Source: Hyaloperonospora brassicae
Taxonomy: Eukaryota > Oomycota > Peronosporomycetes > Peronosporales > Peronosporaceae
Length of the DNA: 64,000 bases
NCBI GenBank assembly: GCA_947650285.1
Contig: CANTFL010000617.1
Span: 186,001 to 250,000, forward strand
Direction of reading: 5' to 3'
The notes under the pieces are model-generated. The model saw only the letters and a program-made list of their open reading frames with translations. It was not told the origin of the DNA and ran no database searches. Below, in pieces: positions 32,201 through 44,225 of this stretch (the stretch's first letter is position 1; the number at the start of each line of letters is the position of its first letter). The translations under genes and the position numbers were made by a program.

Positions 32201-35200
32201 TCACCTGACGACAAAGGAGTTGCAGCTGAAGTCTGCACCTCCACGATATCGCCAATTGGCTTCATCAGCTCCAACAGCAGCAGTGTGTTCGCTTGCTTTT
32301 TCTTTCCCTCAAAAAGTACAATCGAGATCGTCTCCAGGAGAAACGTGAGGTAGTACTGCTGTACGAATGTGTCAATCTCTGTCGCGCGATTGACTGATAC
32401 GACATAGAGTAAATGGTTTTCTAAGATTTGCGCAACTGTCCGTGCCAATGATCGAGCATGTGGTGCCAAGGGAGCCACAATATCATCTCCCCGACGGTGT
32501 TGCATTGAAGCCGATAAGAAAACCTTACTGTAAGCCGTCAAAAGGCTGCGCATGCTCAGTGAAAAGCGCAGGAGTAGTAAAGAGCCCATTTTCCACATAC
32601 TTGTACCCCGACTACCACTTTTAACTGTATGCGAACTTGGTGTGTCGTACCCATATACGTTAGGTACTTCCATGCTGATGCTCGATTCGCCGGTCTGCCT
32701 CGCCTGTGCCTTACTACCCTTTTCCTTTTGGCTTTTCTGATATTGCGCCGCCAGACTTGCCCGCTCGAACTGAACAGAGCGATCGATACAAAACAAGCGC
32801 GTCATGACTCGTTGTGTCGATGGCGCAGTGAATTCGGTAAACCATCTCCGGCTCTGCATGTGAGTGTGTGCAGTTTCCAGCGTCCATTTGAGCATGGAGG
32901 CTAGCCATTCAAGCACAGCCAAAACCCGAAGGTACTCGCCTGCTACTACGACCGTATTAACAACCGACTCCGTGCCACCGCTCTCGTCATGTGTACCAAT
33001 CAGCTCCTCCAAATCTAAATCCGGCAACGAGCTCAGCACGTTTTCGGCACCTTCATTGCTCTCGCTTAGCGACCATGATAGCCCGATAGCTGCGCGCGCA
33101 CGCTTCAAACTGTCCATCTGTGAGCTCATTTCTTTCACGATAGCTCCGAGAAGGTCAGTAGGCTGCTGAGACGCGTAGGAACGAAGCGCTAGAGTGATCG
33201 ACTGCACCGCTACGTTGTGAGAACGTGTGTTCTCTGGTAGCCCGCTTCGCGTAATCTTGCTGCTGGGCAGAACGTTTGTCAGAAAGATAGAAGTGCTTGG
33301 TAAAACTAGCTGATAGAGCGCCAAAAGCAGGTGAATGCCTCCGAGGTCGGCAAAATACGCCGCGTGCTCCGACTTAGACAGCAAAGGCTCCAATAAATCT
33401 GCCAAGTGAGTCGTCATCCGTAGTAAAATACCGTTAGCCTTTTGTTCAGCACTTTGAGGTGACGGTGAAGACTTTGGTGACATACTCTCTTCACCGAAGC
33501 GAATCACTTTCTTCAATGCATGAACCGCAGCTTCCATGGCAGCATTTTGAAAGCTTGGAACGTGCCGCATTAGCTCAAGAGTACCAGCACCAACAACAGC
33601 TGCCGCATCACTTTGGAAGCAGTAATCTTCGAATTCATCTTGCGTATATTGTGGAAGTGCAAAACAATCCAGTAGGTGCATGAGTGGTTCCGACTTTGCC
33701 ACCTTTTCCGCATGCGACGTCGTGAGACACAAAGCATTTAACACTGTTGGCACTGCCGTTAGTAGTTCACTAGACGGTGGTAATAGGACCCGGGATGGGT
33801 ATAGCTCTGCAATATCCCACCTTGTGAGTGTGTTCAGGAATGCATCCGCCAAACCGGCAGCGTGGACGTGGTTCACACTGCTCGGATCATTGTTGATAAC
33901 GTCAGATACAACGATGGCCGCCTGAGCAAATATCACTGGTCCAAATGTATCCAGATTGGACAAAAGCTGGAGTAGCGCTGTACTGAGAGAACTTCCTTCA
34001 CGAATAGCGCGGCTAGTAGCTCCTGCGCTCATTACACCTTGGCAATGGAAGGACATTGACAGCGAGGCTAAAATAGCCAGCAATAGCACCGTCTTCGTTT
34101 CCGAAACCACTAGCGAGTTAGTGCATTCCAGCTTCAATCGATTCACCAAAATTTCGACTCCGTTCAGGTCACGGTAGAGCGCAGCAGCTGTCGGATGACT
34201 GCTCACTGTTATTTCGAGCGCTTGCACACACTGCGTTGTCACGGCCATGTGAAAGGCACTCACCGCTGGCATTGTGAGCACATGCAAGAGGGACGGAATG
34301 ATTCCGTTCTCTGTGAGAACAGTGGCACCAGATTGGATTGCTACCACAGCCGTCAGGAGTCCTAAAACGCCTTCCATCCAACACAGCTTTGACTCCAGAA
34401 TACTCCCACCACCAAGGCATCGGAACGGGGGCGTGCTGACCACTTCCGCTTCATGAGGAGATAGCAAATCGGTTGTAGCTTGAACAAATGCGACAGCTAG
34501 ACTCATATCCATGTCGGTATCTGCTACTTCCGGCGCTAGCAAGAGCGGAGACACAGAACCTGACGCTTTCACAAAACCAAGCGCGGAGGTATCGCCCAGC
34601 TCGGCCATACAAAACCGCACGAGCGAAGGGAAAACACCATGTGGCGTTCCTTTCACAACTCCCAAAGCCTGCAAAACGTTCGACTGACGTCCAAGCATGC
34701 CCATACTGCCTGCTTTCCCAACGCGGTCGTTCACTAGCGCAGTCAACACAAGCAACGCAGTGACTCGTACGCGCACAGGTACGCGCTCAATGCTTTCGAC
34801 GCGAATAAGCTCCACGATCCCCCGTGTAAGTTCTGGATGTTGTTCGACGTAATGCGTCACGTCCCAAGCATCGCTAAAAAGCGAAAAAAGTGCCAGAAGC
34901 GCGTGCAACCTTTCAACTACCATATTCTCCCTCGCCAATGCGCTTCGCGACGCATAACACGCGCGCACTTGCGTGAACAACTGAAAATGTAGGGCTTTCG
35001 GAATCTGATGCTGTGCGATCAAGCGTGCACACGCTATAGCCGCTGCGTACGCGACATCTTCCGGAGACGTCGTGGCCGCCACTACGTCATCATACGGTGG
35101 GATAGCCACACTCACCACACGTGACGTCAAGTCTTCCCCATCCTGTTGCGAAGCGTAGAATTGAAACTCGACGTCGTTTAACGGCTCTGTATTCGTCGCC

Positions 35201-35811
35201 TTCAGATAATCCACCACTTCCAGACTAATGCTAGGCATTCCTCGTCCTTTGGCCACTGTAAGCAGTCGGCGTCTCAGTAAATTATTCTTTCCTGCTGCAT
35301 GGTCCACAAAACTCGTGGGGTCCGCAGCGTAGCGATGCACTTGAGGGGGCATGGCCAGCATAGCCACTACTTTAATAGCTTCGGTCACTACTCGCTCATT
35401 TCTTGCACCTAATAGAGCCATGATAGGCTCAACCGATGGATACACTGCTTTGTTTGTAGCGTTCTCCAGCAGATATCCGGAAAACTTTACAATTTCGAGC
35501 ACTTGCTCTGTCAGCTCTTGCTCCGTCGGTCGTGACGTGGTCGTCCCAGGCAGCTCGATCTTCTCGAGCTCTGTTTTCACCAGTAGTAGTGTCGGACATT
35601 GCTGCAGAGCTGACAGGAGCATTCGGTGCAACTTCTCCAGTACACGGCGCCAATTGGCCAGGTCCGCCTGCGCCTCCATTGGCCAGCCCTTGACGCACGC
35701 CAATAGCGGTGCCACGCGCGTGTCTGGTGCCTGCAGTATCACATCCATGAGCTTCCGTTCTCGCTCGCTCGGCGGCGCACGCGGTGTGACATTGGCGCCT
35801 GCCTCGTGCAT
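23268..35811 (-). CDS. HUWE1: Giant HECT-type E3 ubiquitin ligase, HUWE1/TOM1 family
   Basis: Two exons, 35811-23438 and 23370-23268, join in frame to 12,477 nt (4158 residues), close to the ~4,300 of HUWE1. Family members transfer ubiquitin from an E2, through a cysteine thioester, to substrates in growth, DNA-damage and ribosomal stress pathways. Residues ~60-850 are helical-repeat sequence in the position of DUF908/DUF913. A UBA domain lies at ~1433-1478 ([20 protein letters not shown]), an Asp/Glu-rich stretch at ~2320-2375, and ubiquitin-binding UBM-like motifs at ~3000-3120 ([28 protein letters not shown]). The HECT domain is at ~3800-4158, with [24 protein letters not shown] and the FGFG end. 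The 67-nt intron (23437-23371) splits the catalytic Cys4125 codon. No disabling change was seen. The ATG at 35811 follows a CT-rich leader. Confidence 0.95.
28696..28850 (-). repeat. GAT/GAC trinucleotide tract encoding the HECT acidic region
   Basis: A run of GAT, GAC and GAA codons (GTC, ATC and TTC on the plus strand) encodes ~50 almost uninterrupted acidic residues in the ligase. HUWE1 homologues also have an acidic region in this position. Confidence 0.75.
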
Positions 35812-35943
35812 CTTCTTTCAGTATGGTCCCTGTTCTCGGCCGTTAACGTCTTGAGGCGCGACGTTATGGGCTCTGAGCACGCGCAAGCCGACGCGCTTGC
35901 TACCCACTAGTACGACCACAAGCCACCAGAGCTTCGTGGACAA

Positions 35944-35963
35944 CGAGAGAGAGAGAGAGAGAG
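35944..35963 (-). repeat. CT microsatellite in the HECT gene leader
   Basis: A (GA)n run on the plus strand, (CT)n in transcript sense, with a second short run at 35980-35990, lies ~130-180 bases upstream of the ATG. CT-rich leaders are common in oomycete genes. Confidence 0.6.
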
Positions 35964-36088
35964 CGACTTCGATAGGGAAAGAGAGAGAGAGACTTGCGAG
36001 TGAATGCGTGCGCGCGAGGGGGGACTTCTTGCTCGCCGTTTCCGTTTGAGGAGGACACAACAAAATCTTTGCACGAAAGACGACGCGG

Positions 36089-36098
36089 ATTGGTCAAT
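36089..36098 (-). promoter_or_regulatory. CCAAT-box candidate upstream of the HECT gene
   Basis: The minus strand reads ATTGACCAAT, 278 bases before the ATG, next to a near-match initiator (TCATTTG, ~36107). It lies between the deaminase stop and the HECT start, where the promoter must be. Confidence 0.3.
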
Positions 36099-36314
36099 TT
36101 TTTAGCAAATGATGCACGTCCGTGACGAGACAACGGGATGCCCATTTACCCGTCAGTTGACCCGGGTTTTGCGAATCCCGAACCCGTAGGTCGGCCAAAT
36201 AGATAAGCAGTGACGACGACGCTTGTGAACGAAAAAAGGACTGTACGAACCATCGACGTTTCTTGTCACGCAGACGCGAGTTGATTACCAAACGCGCGAC
36301 GATGAACGGTAGAG

Positions 36315-38409
36315 CTAGTGCAGAAAGTAGCTCGACGCTGAATTCTGCGTCTCTTCTTCGCAACGAAAACCCACTTGGTCAAGGAACGCAAGGAACACGG
36401 CGTTATCTTTCGGTGGTACCTGGAACCCGACAAGGACACGGCCAATGTCGGCGCCGTGGTTGCGGTAATGGAATAGGCTCACGTTCCACTGGCGTGCAGA
36501 TTGACTGCATTAGCACAACGCAAGGCGATGAGCGGTGTAGATCAGGTCAGCAACAAGTCAGGAACGAACAACGCACCTGAGAGTATCGAGGAAATCCTTT
36601 AGTGCACCGGGACGCTCCGGGAACTCGAGTCGGAACAGACGTTCGTTTGTGATCTACATCGAGCAAGCGAGAGGGTCAATGGGCAGCCATTCGTCAATTG
36701 CTTCACCATGGGCAATATGGAAACGTACGTTTTCTGGACGGCCGCCAGCGAGATGGCGCAAGTGCGACTTGGCTAATTCGTTCGAGGCCAGGTCGATTGC
36801 GTGCATGTCGTCGCGCTTATTGATCGTCTTTACGACGCCAATGAACTCTTCCTGTGTCTTGGTCTGGATGCTCATGCAGATACGCGCTTCATTGTCATCT
36901 TCGGAGTTCATACGGTATGAGAACTCGGTCACGTTGTGAGGGACTGCAGGATAGAGAAACACGTGAGTATGAACATGACACGTGAGCGATGGGAAACCGT
37001 GATAATCTCAGTCGCGGAGACGTACAAACGGCGTTGTAAAGATCCTGGAAGCTGCCAATTTTCTCAGGAATCTTGACAGCCATGAAGCGCTCGCGGTCAT
37101 CTGAGCGCTCCGCAACGAAGCGCAGCCGGTCAAAATCCATGTTTGCAGCAGCCAGCACAGCCACATACTTTTCATTTTGGGCGTTCTTCACTCGCGCGTA
37201 TTTCTTGGCTCCTGCAACGCTGATCGCACCTACTCAATGCACGGATAGAGGATACAGCATTACTTTTTGTAGCTTGCTTGGCAGGTGAGATCTGCCTTCA
37301 ACGTCCACGTACCAGTAGGCTCCATGAGTGAGCGCGTGTCACCAAACACATCCTTTATTGCAGCGCATATCTCATCGGTCGATACAGTTATTACCTCGTC
37401 TACCAGATCCTTGCACAGTCGGTAATTTTCCGTGCCAATCGTCTTGATGCCCACTTCTTCCGTGAACCGGTTCACGCTCGCAAGAGTTGCAGGTGAGCCT
37501 TGCTGCAGCGACTGCTCTAGGATATTGGCACCCTCAGCTTCTACGCCTATGATTTTAACATGGGGAGCTACTGCCTTCACGTAAACGGCGAGACCAGCGA
37601 TCAAGCCACCGCCTCCGACTGGAGAAAAGATGGCTGACGGGTGGTCTCCCGCCGTCTGTTTGGACATCATCAATAAGTCGTCAGACAACACATGCTTCCA
37701 CCTTGCCTGCACATTTGTTTCCGTACTTCTTTCAAGATCTCCATGGCAATCGTGCCATTGCCAGCGATAACTAGCGAATCATCGAACGGGTGGACTAGCG
37801 ATCGACCCTCACTATGCGCCACTCGGAACGCTTCTTGCTGCACCGTAACAAATCCACACATCACATGAAAACGTGCCAAGCTCCGATATTTGTGATGTCC
37901 GAACGCACCAGCGATGCATCAAAGTCCGCGCCGTGCTCCACGATTGTGATTTGACTCTTGGTAGAGTGAGAAACGTTCTGCACTGTACCGACCGGTGCAA
38001 TGACAACTGCGTCGATACCCAGCTTAGCAGCAGCGTACGCTACGCCTTCGAGATGGTTGCCGGCCGCACACGCCACAACGCCCTTCTCCCGCTGAGCTGG
38101 CGTCAAACTAGCAATCTTATTGTAAGCACCGCGCACACTGAACGAGAAAGTCGGTTGCATGTCCTGCAGTAAGCAGCTCAAGAGTCAGTGAAGTCACGTT
38201 TCTTCAAGCTGATATGCACGTACCTCGCGCTTGAGAAAGAGGCGACAATGGCCCGGTAGTGACTGTGTCAGCGCCGGAGCAAGCTGCAATGGCGTCTGAA
38301 TGGCCACATCGTACACGCGGCTTTCAAGCACCTCGCGCAGGTAGTCGTACGAACCTGGACGCACCCAGGACGTACTGGCGGCCAGTGAGGAGAGGCGACG
38401 GGGCCACAT
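36315..38409 (-). pseudogene. ILV1: Threonine deaminase (ILV1), probable pseudogene, seven exons
   Basis: The biosynthetic enzyme converts threonine to 2-oxobutyrate, the first step to isoleucine, with PLP, usually in mitochondria; MWPRRLSSLAAS resembles a presequence. Exons: 38409-38224, 38163-37909, 37837-37313, 37229-37026, 36943-36729, 36653-36577 and 36504-36315; introns are 60-83 nt. The catalytic domain (AGNHLEGVAYAAAKLG, SPVGGGGLIAGLAVYV) and the C-terminal ACT-like regulatory domain (NVTEFSYR, RLFRLEFPERPGAL, WNVSLFHYRNHGADIGRVL) are present to the normal end. Two lesions argue it is dead. The PLP-lysine motif SFKxRGA reads FSFSVRGA (Ser71, codon 38139-38137). An extra TG at ~37710-37713 shifts the frame inside exon 3. 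Without the TG the exons would sum to 550 codons. All splice sites remain, so decay is recent or one lesion is an assembly error. Confidence 0.8.
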
Positions 38410-38736
38410 GGTCTTTCGAACTGCACCACCTGTGCGTCACTCCCCCGTTTGATGGACAAGTTTAGGTATTTTGGTGGTGGATAGTTTGCTCCACACAAGC
38501 TGTGCGCACTTGTTTTGATATAATAGACGCCACACATTGTGAATGTTCACGGAAATAGACAAAAAGCCGACAGGAGAAGCTCAGCGAGACAAGTTTGCAC
38601 GTATATCATCTTGTCACAACAGATAGGATCTACATATATGCAAGTAGATGTATATTGCATGCTGAATTGGTGCGTCGTTATGCTACACAAAACACGGCAC
38701 CAGAGACCGCTCCCACACACTCTCTGCTCATGAAGA
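38410..38736. other. Upstream region of the deaminase gene
   Basis: 327 bases between the deaminase ATG and the copia target site. It should contain the deaminase promoter, but I see no clear initiator or other feature. Confidence 0.4.
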
Positions 38737-39104
38737 TATTAGACGTAGGTGCACTTGTGCAGTAGAAGTAGGAAGTAAAAGTGAAATATACTGTGTGTTA
38801 ACTACCCTTCGTTGTTAATCCCATTGTATGCAATTAATGACCACAACTGCAACTTGACTAGGTCAAGTTGCACCTGGCATACGTCCCGCGTGCCCATCAC
38901 CGTGTATCATCCCTGGTCCCATATGACGTCTGTATGTCAATATCTCTTCCGCTGTCTTCAGGTGTCAGTATGACATGACGATCGTCTTCCTCCGTCACAT
39001 ATGTTAACTTGTTAGCCAATCAGGGGAGGTTGCCCAAAACCTGTAACAGGTCTTGCAGTAACACTCAAGCTAACGTAACGTGTCAGAAACTATTTGTTCT
39101 AACA
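38737..39104 (-). repeat. 3' LTR of the copia element
   Basis: 368 bp. On the minus strand it begins TGTTAGAAC and ends CTAATA, where the other copy ends CTGACA. It is collinear with 43604-43973. Confidence 0.9.
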
Positions 39105-42100
39105 CTCCTCCTCGACGTCAGCCTGAGTCGCTTTTAAGTTGAACATCTTGCGCAGCTCCTCCAGTCTCGGCGCTGGCAACGACTTCGTCAGGATTACCGC
39201 CATCATGTTCTCGGAATTGACGTATTGAGGCACCACAGTTGCTTCACGCACGTAGTGAAAGATAAACTTGATCCTGATGTCCACGTGTTTCGCGCTTGTC
39301 GTGCTCTTCTCTGCCTCGAGTTGCTTAATAGCTGCTCAATTGCCCATCCACATGGGCATTGGCGCACGCACTTGCAGCTTCAGCTCCAGCAATAACTCTC
39401 TCATACCGAGCAGCTCGCGTCCTGCTTGAGAGGCGGATATGAAATCCTCTTCCATGGTGCTCAGCGATACACCTGACTGCTTCTTGCACGACCACGTAAC
39501 AACAGAACAGTCCATTGTTAGCTCATCCAGACACCGACTTACGTTCCGCCTTGTCGGCAGCAAAGTCTGCGTCACTCCAACACTCAATCTTGACATCTTG
39601 TTGGGTCATTCTGCTGCCTTTTAGGTGCAACTTCAAATTCTTCGTCGCCTTCAAGTATCTCGTGATACGCTTCGTAGTCTTCCAATCCTTAATGGTCGGC
39701 TAATGCGTTTGACGAGTTGCCTTGTGCACTGCAAAGCAGATATCGGGCCGCGTGCATCTTGCGATCCATAGCAAACTCCTAACCAAGATTGAAAAGCGCT
39801 CAAACTAGGTTCTCCAGTTGTAACTCTCAAGGGTAGGTAGTCTTCACTGTCGTTGTGATCCGCATTGCATTCGTCTCCGATTGGTGTTCGTAAACCGCTC
39901 GCGGACTCCAACTTGAAATCCCTAAGCAGCGCGTCGATCATGACCTCTTGATCCAGAGCATATCCTTGTGTATCGTCCAAAGAAATTATGAGTCCCAGAA
40001 ACTTCTGAACGACACCCAGGTCCTTGATAGACAGTGTCTTCATCCCCGCAAAAAACGCATCATCCGCGCACTGCTTCGTTCTCGTGACCAGAAGGTAATT
40101 CACGTACACTCCGACGATGGTCAATTATTTACCGTTGTGCTTGTAGTAGAGGTACATGTCCGTTGTGCACTGCTTGTCACCAATCTCGGTCAATTTGGAG
40201 CGCAAAAGATTGCTCCAGAGGCGTCCCGCTTGCTTCAATACGTATATCGATTTCTTCAACAGCATAGCAACTTCACCAGGAGATTGTACACCGAAACCTT
40301 GAAGTTACTACTTGGTGAATTGCATGCCTCTTGGTACCTTCATGAAGATATCCAGGCGTTCCTTTTCTTCTGCCTTCACGTAGGCGTTCGGAACATCCCT
40401 ATGACGTGCGGGAATGTTCCATCGCCTAAAGAGCATTAAAATCAACCTGACGGTCACCGAATCCATGACGGCCGCAAACGTGAGATTGTAGTCGATGCCA
40501 AAGACTTGTTCATTCCCGCAAACCACCAGTAAAGCTTTGTATCGCTCGATGTCTCCGTTCGAGCAGGTCTTTGTCTTGTAGAACCCACTTGTTGTGCAAG
40601 AAACGTGCATTTCTTGGTGGCACAACGATCTTCCAAACGTCGCTTGCTTTAAATGCGTCCAGTTCTTCGGTCATGGCCACGAGCCATTGGTCGCGATGCT
40701 TACTCTTCATCGCCTCTCCGTAGTGTTGACTTGCAGACTGATTCACGACGTCGCAACTGTCCACCGAGGTATCGGCTTCGCCCACTTTTCTTTGACTCAA
40801 CATTGTCGATCTTGTGCCATGGCGCTAGTATGTATCATATCGTCTTTCGACCTTTTCGAACCTTCTCCGCGCGCCTCACACAATCTCGACGATCTTCTTT
40901 ATCCGCTTGATGATCGCGTCCTGTCTCCTCCTGACGTCGTACCGTGTCAGGATAAGTCTTTCTTCCATCTTGGTCATCCTGTGGTGGTTCACCGCTTTGA
41001 ACGTGTTGGGTCACCACGACCACCTTATCCACTGGAATGTACACGTTGTATCCCTTCGTTTTGCTGCCTCGCCCAATGATGATGCCCGCCTTCCCTCGAT
41101 CACCGAGTGATTTGTTCTTCGGGTCTCTGTGCACAGTGCATGTCGACCCAAAAACCACGACGTCTGTCAGCACGGGATCCCTGTTCGTCAGGATCTCCAT
41201 GAGCGATGCACCTCCAGGGTTATAATTGGCCTTGCTTCGGTTCATTATGTACGAAGAGTACAATGCAGCATCACCCAAAACGAGAGCGGTAGGTTTGATG
41301 CAAAGAGCATTCTCCGCACCATGTTCATGATGGTGCGTTGCATCCTTTCAGCCTTGCCGTTGCTCGCTTGGTTTATCGACTCAGTTACTTGACGCGAGTT
41401 GACTTCCGACAAGCAGAATATGTCGAGCGTCTTATATTCGCCACCTCCATTGGTGTGTAAGACGTGAATCGTGCAATTGAACTCGCGCTCGAAGCTTGCC
41501 ATATAGATCTTGAACTTCAATGCGGCTGCATCTTTCGACTTAGTCAAGAACACCCGACAATAACTTTATCGGTGGTCGATGAAATTGACCATGTACCGAT
41601 CTCCCAAACGATCTCGGGGGGGGGAGGGGTCGGTCATGGGACCCTTGAGGTACGAACAAGTGACACCCCCGATCACGTTGATTGGCGAATTTATGCCCGT
41701 GTCTCTCTTCGACTGAACTCCCTTGGTCTGCTGTCCCTTGGAACAGGCCAGAAATTTTTGACGAGTCGAATAGGTCAATCGTATACCCGATGTCGGGTCT
41801 TTTGCAATCTTGACGATTGTGTCGAAACAAAGATGCCCTGAACGCCGATGAAAGTCCATCAGGGTACCACATTAAACGTCCGAGGCGGATTCATGCTCAG
41901 GTGAATTAATGACAGTCAACATTGTCTCTCGTGGTGGCTTGGGATTACGATCCGAGCGATTCGCTGCAACATTCCACATCCAGGATGGGCATCCCACTCA
42001 TACCAGATAATAACACGCGCCTCCCTCCTCGATATTCGAGTACGCAATCTTTGGCCTCAAGCAATCCATATGAAAGGGTGTTACGCTCAAGGTTCTCCGC

Positions 42101-43590
42101 GTACTGAACATCGAAGAGTCTCACTGTGTTCACGACTCCGAGTGCAACAAATTTATGGTCCACGGTCCCTTGCAGGGTTATTTGCAGTGCACTGCCATCT
42201 GTGGCTACCGTCAGGCACTCACTGCGATAAACGGTCGGGTCGGTGAGTAGACTCGGATCATTGACCAAATGTCCGCTCGAACCGCTGTCGAGTATCTATT
42301 GACCAGACGAACGATTAAAACCATGGCCAACCGCTAAAACAAAGTTCGCACCCGAGGACTTCTTCTTCGATTTCGGACACCGCGACCGAATGTGTTCCCC
42401 TTCTCCACATCTGAATCAAGTCCGTGAATCGGTGCGTGGTGGCGATTGTCCTGGTTTGGACTTGTCCTTAAACTCCTTCCCAAAATCGACAGCGTTCACC
42501 ACATCGCGCCCAAAATTCTTTGAGTGAGTTTTTACCTCCGTCGATTGGACGAATTGATGCTAACTCTTCTGCTTGCCGTATGTAGTCATTGCGATGGATG
42601 TCCAATCTGGACAACATAGTCGTTCGCATGTGTGCGTCAGAATAGTGAACGATGTTGTACAGCACAAGACTGTCTGCACCCCCACAGGCATCACTGACGG
42701 CCGTCAAGTATAGGAAATGGTCCGTCCAATTTCAATAAGATGTTTTGGTTAAAGTGAACAACTTCATGCTCTGTGCCGGTGAGATCTTCGTCGTGAAGGT
42801 CTGCAGCAGTCTCTGCATCGCGTGATCCAGGCTTTGGCTTTCAAACCACCATGTTTTCACCAAACGACGATAGTAGGTCTGCGCTTTTCCAGCTAGTTGC
42901 TGGCCTAGAATATCAACCTTGATAACTTCCGGTCACACAAAGCCACATGCACGCTCTGGAAACCCGACTTATCGAATAAATTCTTATCCTTATTCCATGA
43001 ATCCACAGTCGAGGTCGTGGTAGAGCCCCTTTCCATCGAAAGGTTGCAACGCGAGCCTCCGTTACTGTGCGTCTGGCATGTCGATTCTCGGATTTCCGGG
43101 GTGCACATACCCTCGGTTGGGGATATTCATGCCATGATGGTATTCCGCAGGTAAACCCGCCCTGTTTACAATAGGGTCGGGTGCCTGACTCATGTTGACT
43201 TCCGGGCTTGCATATCTTGCAGGGGTATCGCAACACCTGCCTGTTGTTGTCGCCGAAAACCGAAGTAGGTAGCTGGCGACACATTCGAAGTTCTCTTGGG
43301 AGGGGTATGCTCCAGGGTCCAGAGATTCAACCCTGTCCCGACCTCCCTCTCGCGACTGACGACACTTGACTCAGTTGAGTCCTCCCAATGCTTGTCGGCT
43401 TGTTCTCTCTGGGAGACCTTCATCCGATTCATTCTTTCGGAGAGAGTTCCATGCATAACCAGCATTTTCACTATATCGCAGCCAATGGCGCTGCCGAATT
43501 TTCTTCCAAGTGGTCGTCGGCGGCCTTGTCTTGACCGTCGACCATCACGACGGGTGCAGCTCGTTTAGCCGTTTCTTCGTCACGTTTAGC
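39105..43590 (-). pseudogene. Copia gag-pol polyprotein, decayed
   Basis: Minus-strand blocks in order: gag-like sequence (43570-42400, broken); protease ILDSGSSGHLV at ~42250-42290, with the DSG catalytic core intact; GAG-pre-integrase DFHRRSGHLCFDTIVKIAKD near 41820; integrase VLHTNGGGEYKTLDIF (~41430-41470) and NGKAERMQRTIMNMVRR (~41340). RT follows with MTEELDAFKASDVWKIV (~40640), RDVPNAYVKAEEKERLDIF (~40370) and VGVYVNYLLVTRTKQ (~40090-40120). RNase H has GVSLSTMEEDFISASQAGREL (~39430) and ends EELRKMFNLKATQ at ~39130. The integrase TDGGGEY aspartate is Asn and the RT YVDD motif is YVNY, so both enzymes would be inactive even with the frame restored. Confidence 0.85.
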
Positions 43591-43603
43591 TCAGCTCATA
43601 ACC

Positions 43604-43973
43604 TGTCAGACGTAGGTGCACTTGTGCAGTAGAAGTAGGAAGTAAAAGTGAAATATACTGTGTGTGTTAACTACCCTTCGTTGTTAATCCCATTGTATGC
43701 AATTAATGACCACAACTGCAACTTGAATAGGTCAAGTTGCACCTGGCATACGTCCCGCGTGCCCATCACCGTGTATCATCCATGGTCCCATATGACGTCC
43801 GTATGTCAATATCTCTTCCGCTGTCTTCAGGTGTCAGTATGACATGACGATCGTCTTCCTCCGTCACATATGTTAACTTGTTAGCCAATCAGGGGAGGTT
43901 GCCCAAAACCTGTAACAGGTCTTGCAGTAACACTCAAGTTAACGTAACCTGTCAAAAACTATGTGTTGTAATA
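43604..43973 (-). repeat. 5' LTR of the copia element
   Basis: 370 bp, two bases longer than the 3' copy because of one extra GT in a GT run. The inner end (CTGACA) abuts GGTTATGAGC, a plausible tRNA primer-binding site. Confidence 0.9.
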
Positions 43974-44060
43974 GAAGACATGTATGATGAAGGACTAGCC
44001 AACTTGCGATGTCACTACATTTGGTGTCACACCTAATATCTCACTCTTTTACCGATTACA

Positions 44061-44225
44061 GTGCCCGAGTGGTAAGGCACCGGCATCGGGAGCAAGATGG
44101 TACTTGTATCGATACCCGCGAAGGGGCGGTACAATTTACATCGCCGGAGACAGCCAACCAAAGCCGAATATAGTGGATCGTACATGTACCCATATATGTA
44201 CTTCAAACCTTCTCTCTTTTAGTTT
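44061..44225 (+). repeat. tRNA-derived SINE-like repeat, copy A
   Basis: Starts GTGCCCGAGTGGTAAGGC, like the D-arm/A-box of a tRNA-Ser or tRNA-Leu gene. It has a B-box-like GTATCGATACCC at 44106-44117, then a non-tRNA tail with GAATATAGTGGATCGTACATG. The same arrangement occurs inverted at 47596-47764. The two copies diverge considerably. Confidence 0.6.

Larger units (their letters stand above)
38737..43973 (-). mobile_element. Complete Ty1/copia element, inactivated
   Basis: The 5,237-bp element has 368- and 370-bp LTRs and is flanked on both sides by the same five bases GAAGA (38732-38736 and 43974-43978). This target duplication fixes its borders. Gag, protease, integrase, RT and RNase H follow in copia order on the minus strand. 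The LTRs are ~97% identical by eye, so the insertion is fairly young, yet the coding region has many stops, shifts and active-site changes. Confidence 0.92.
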
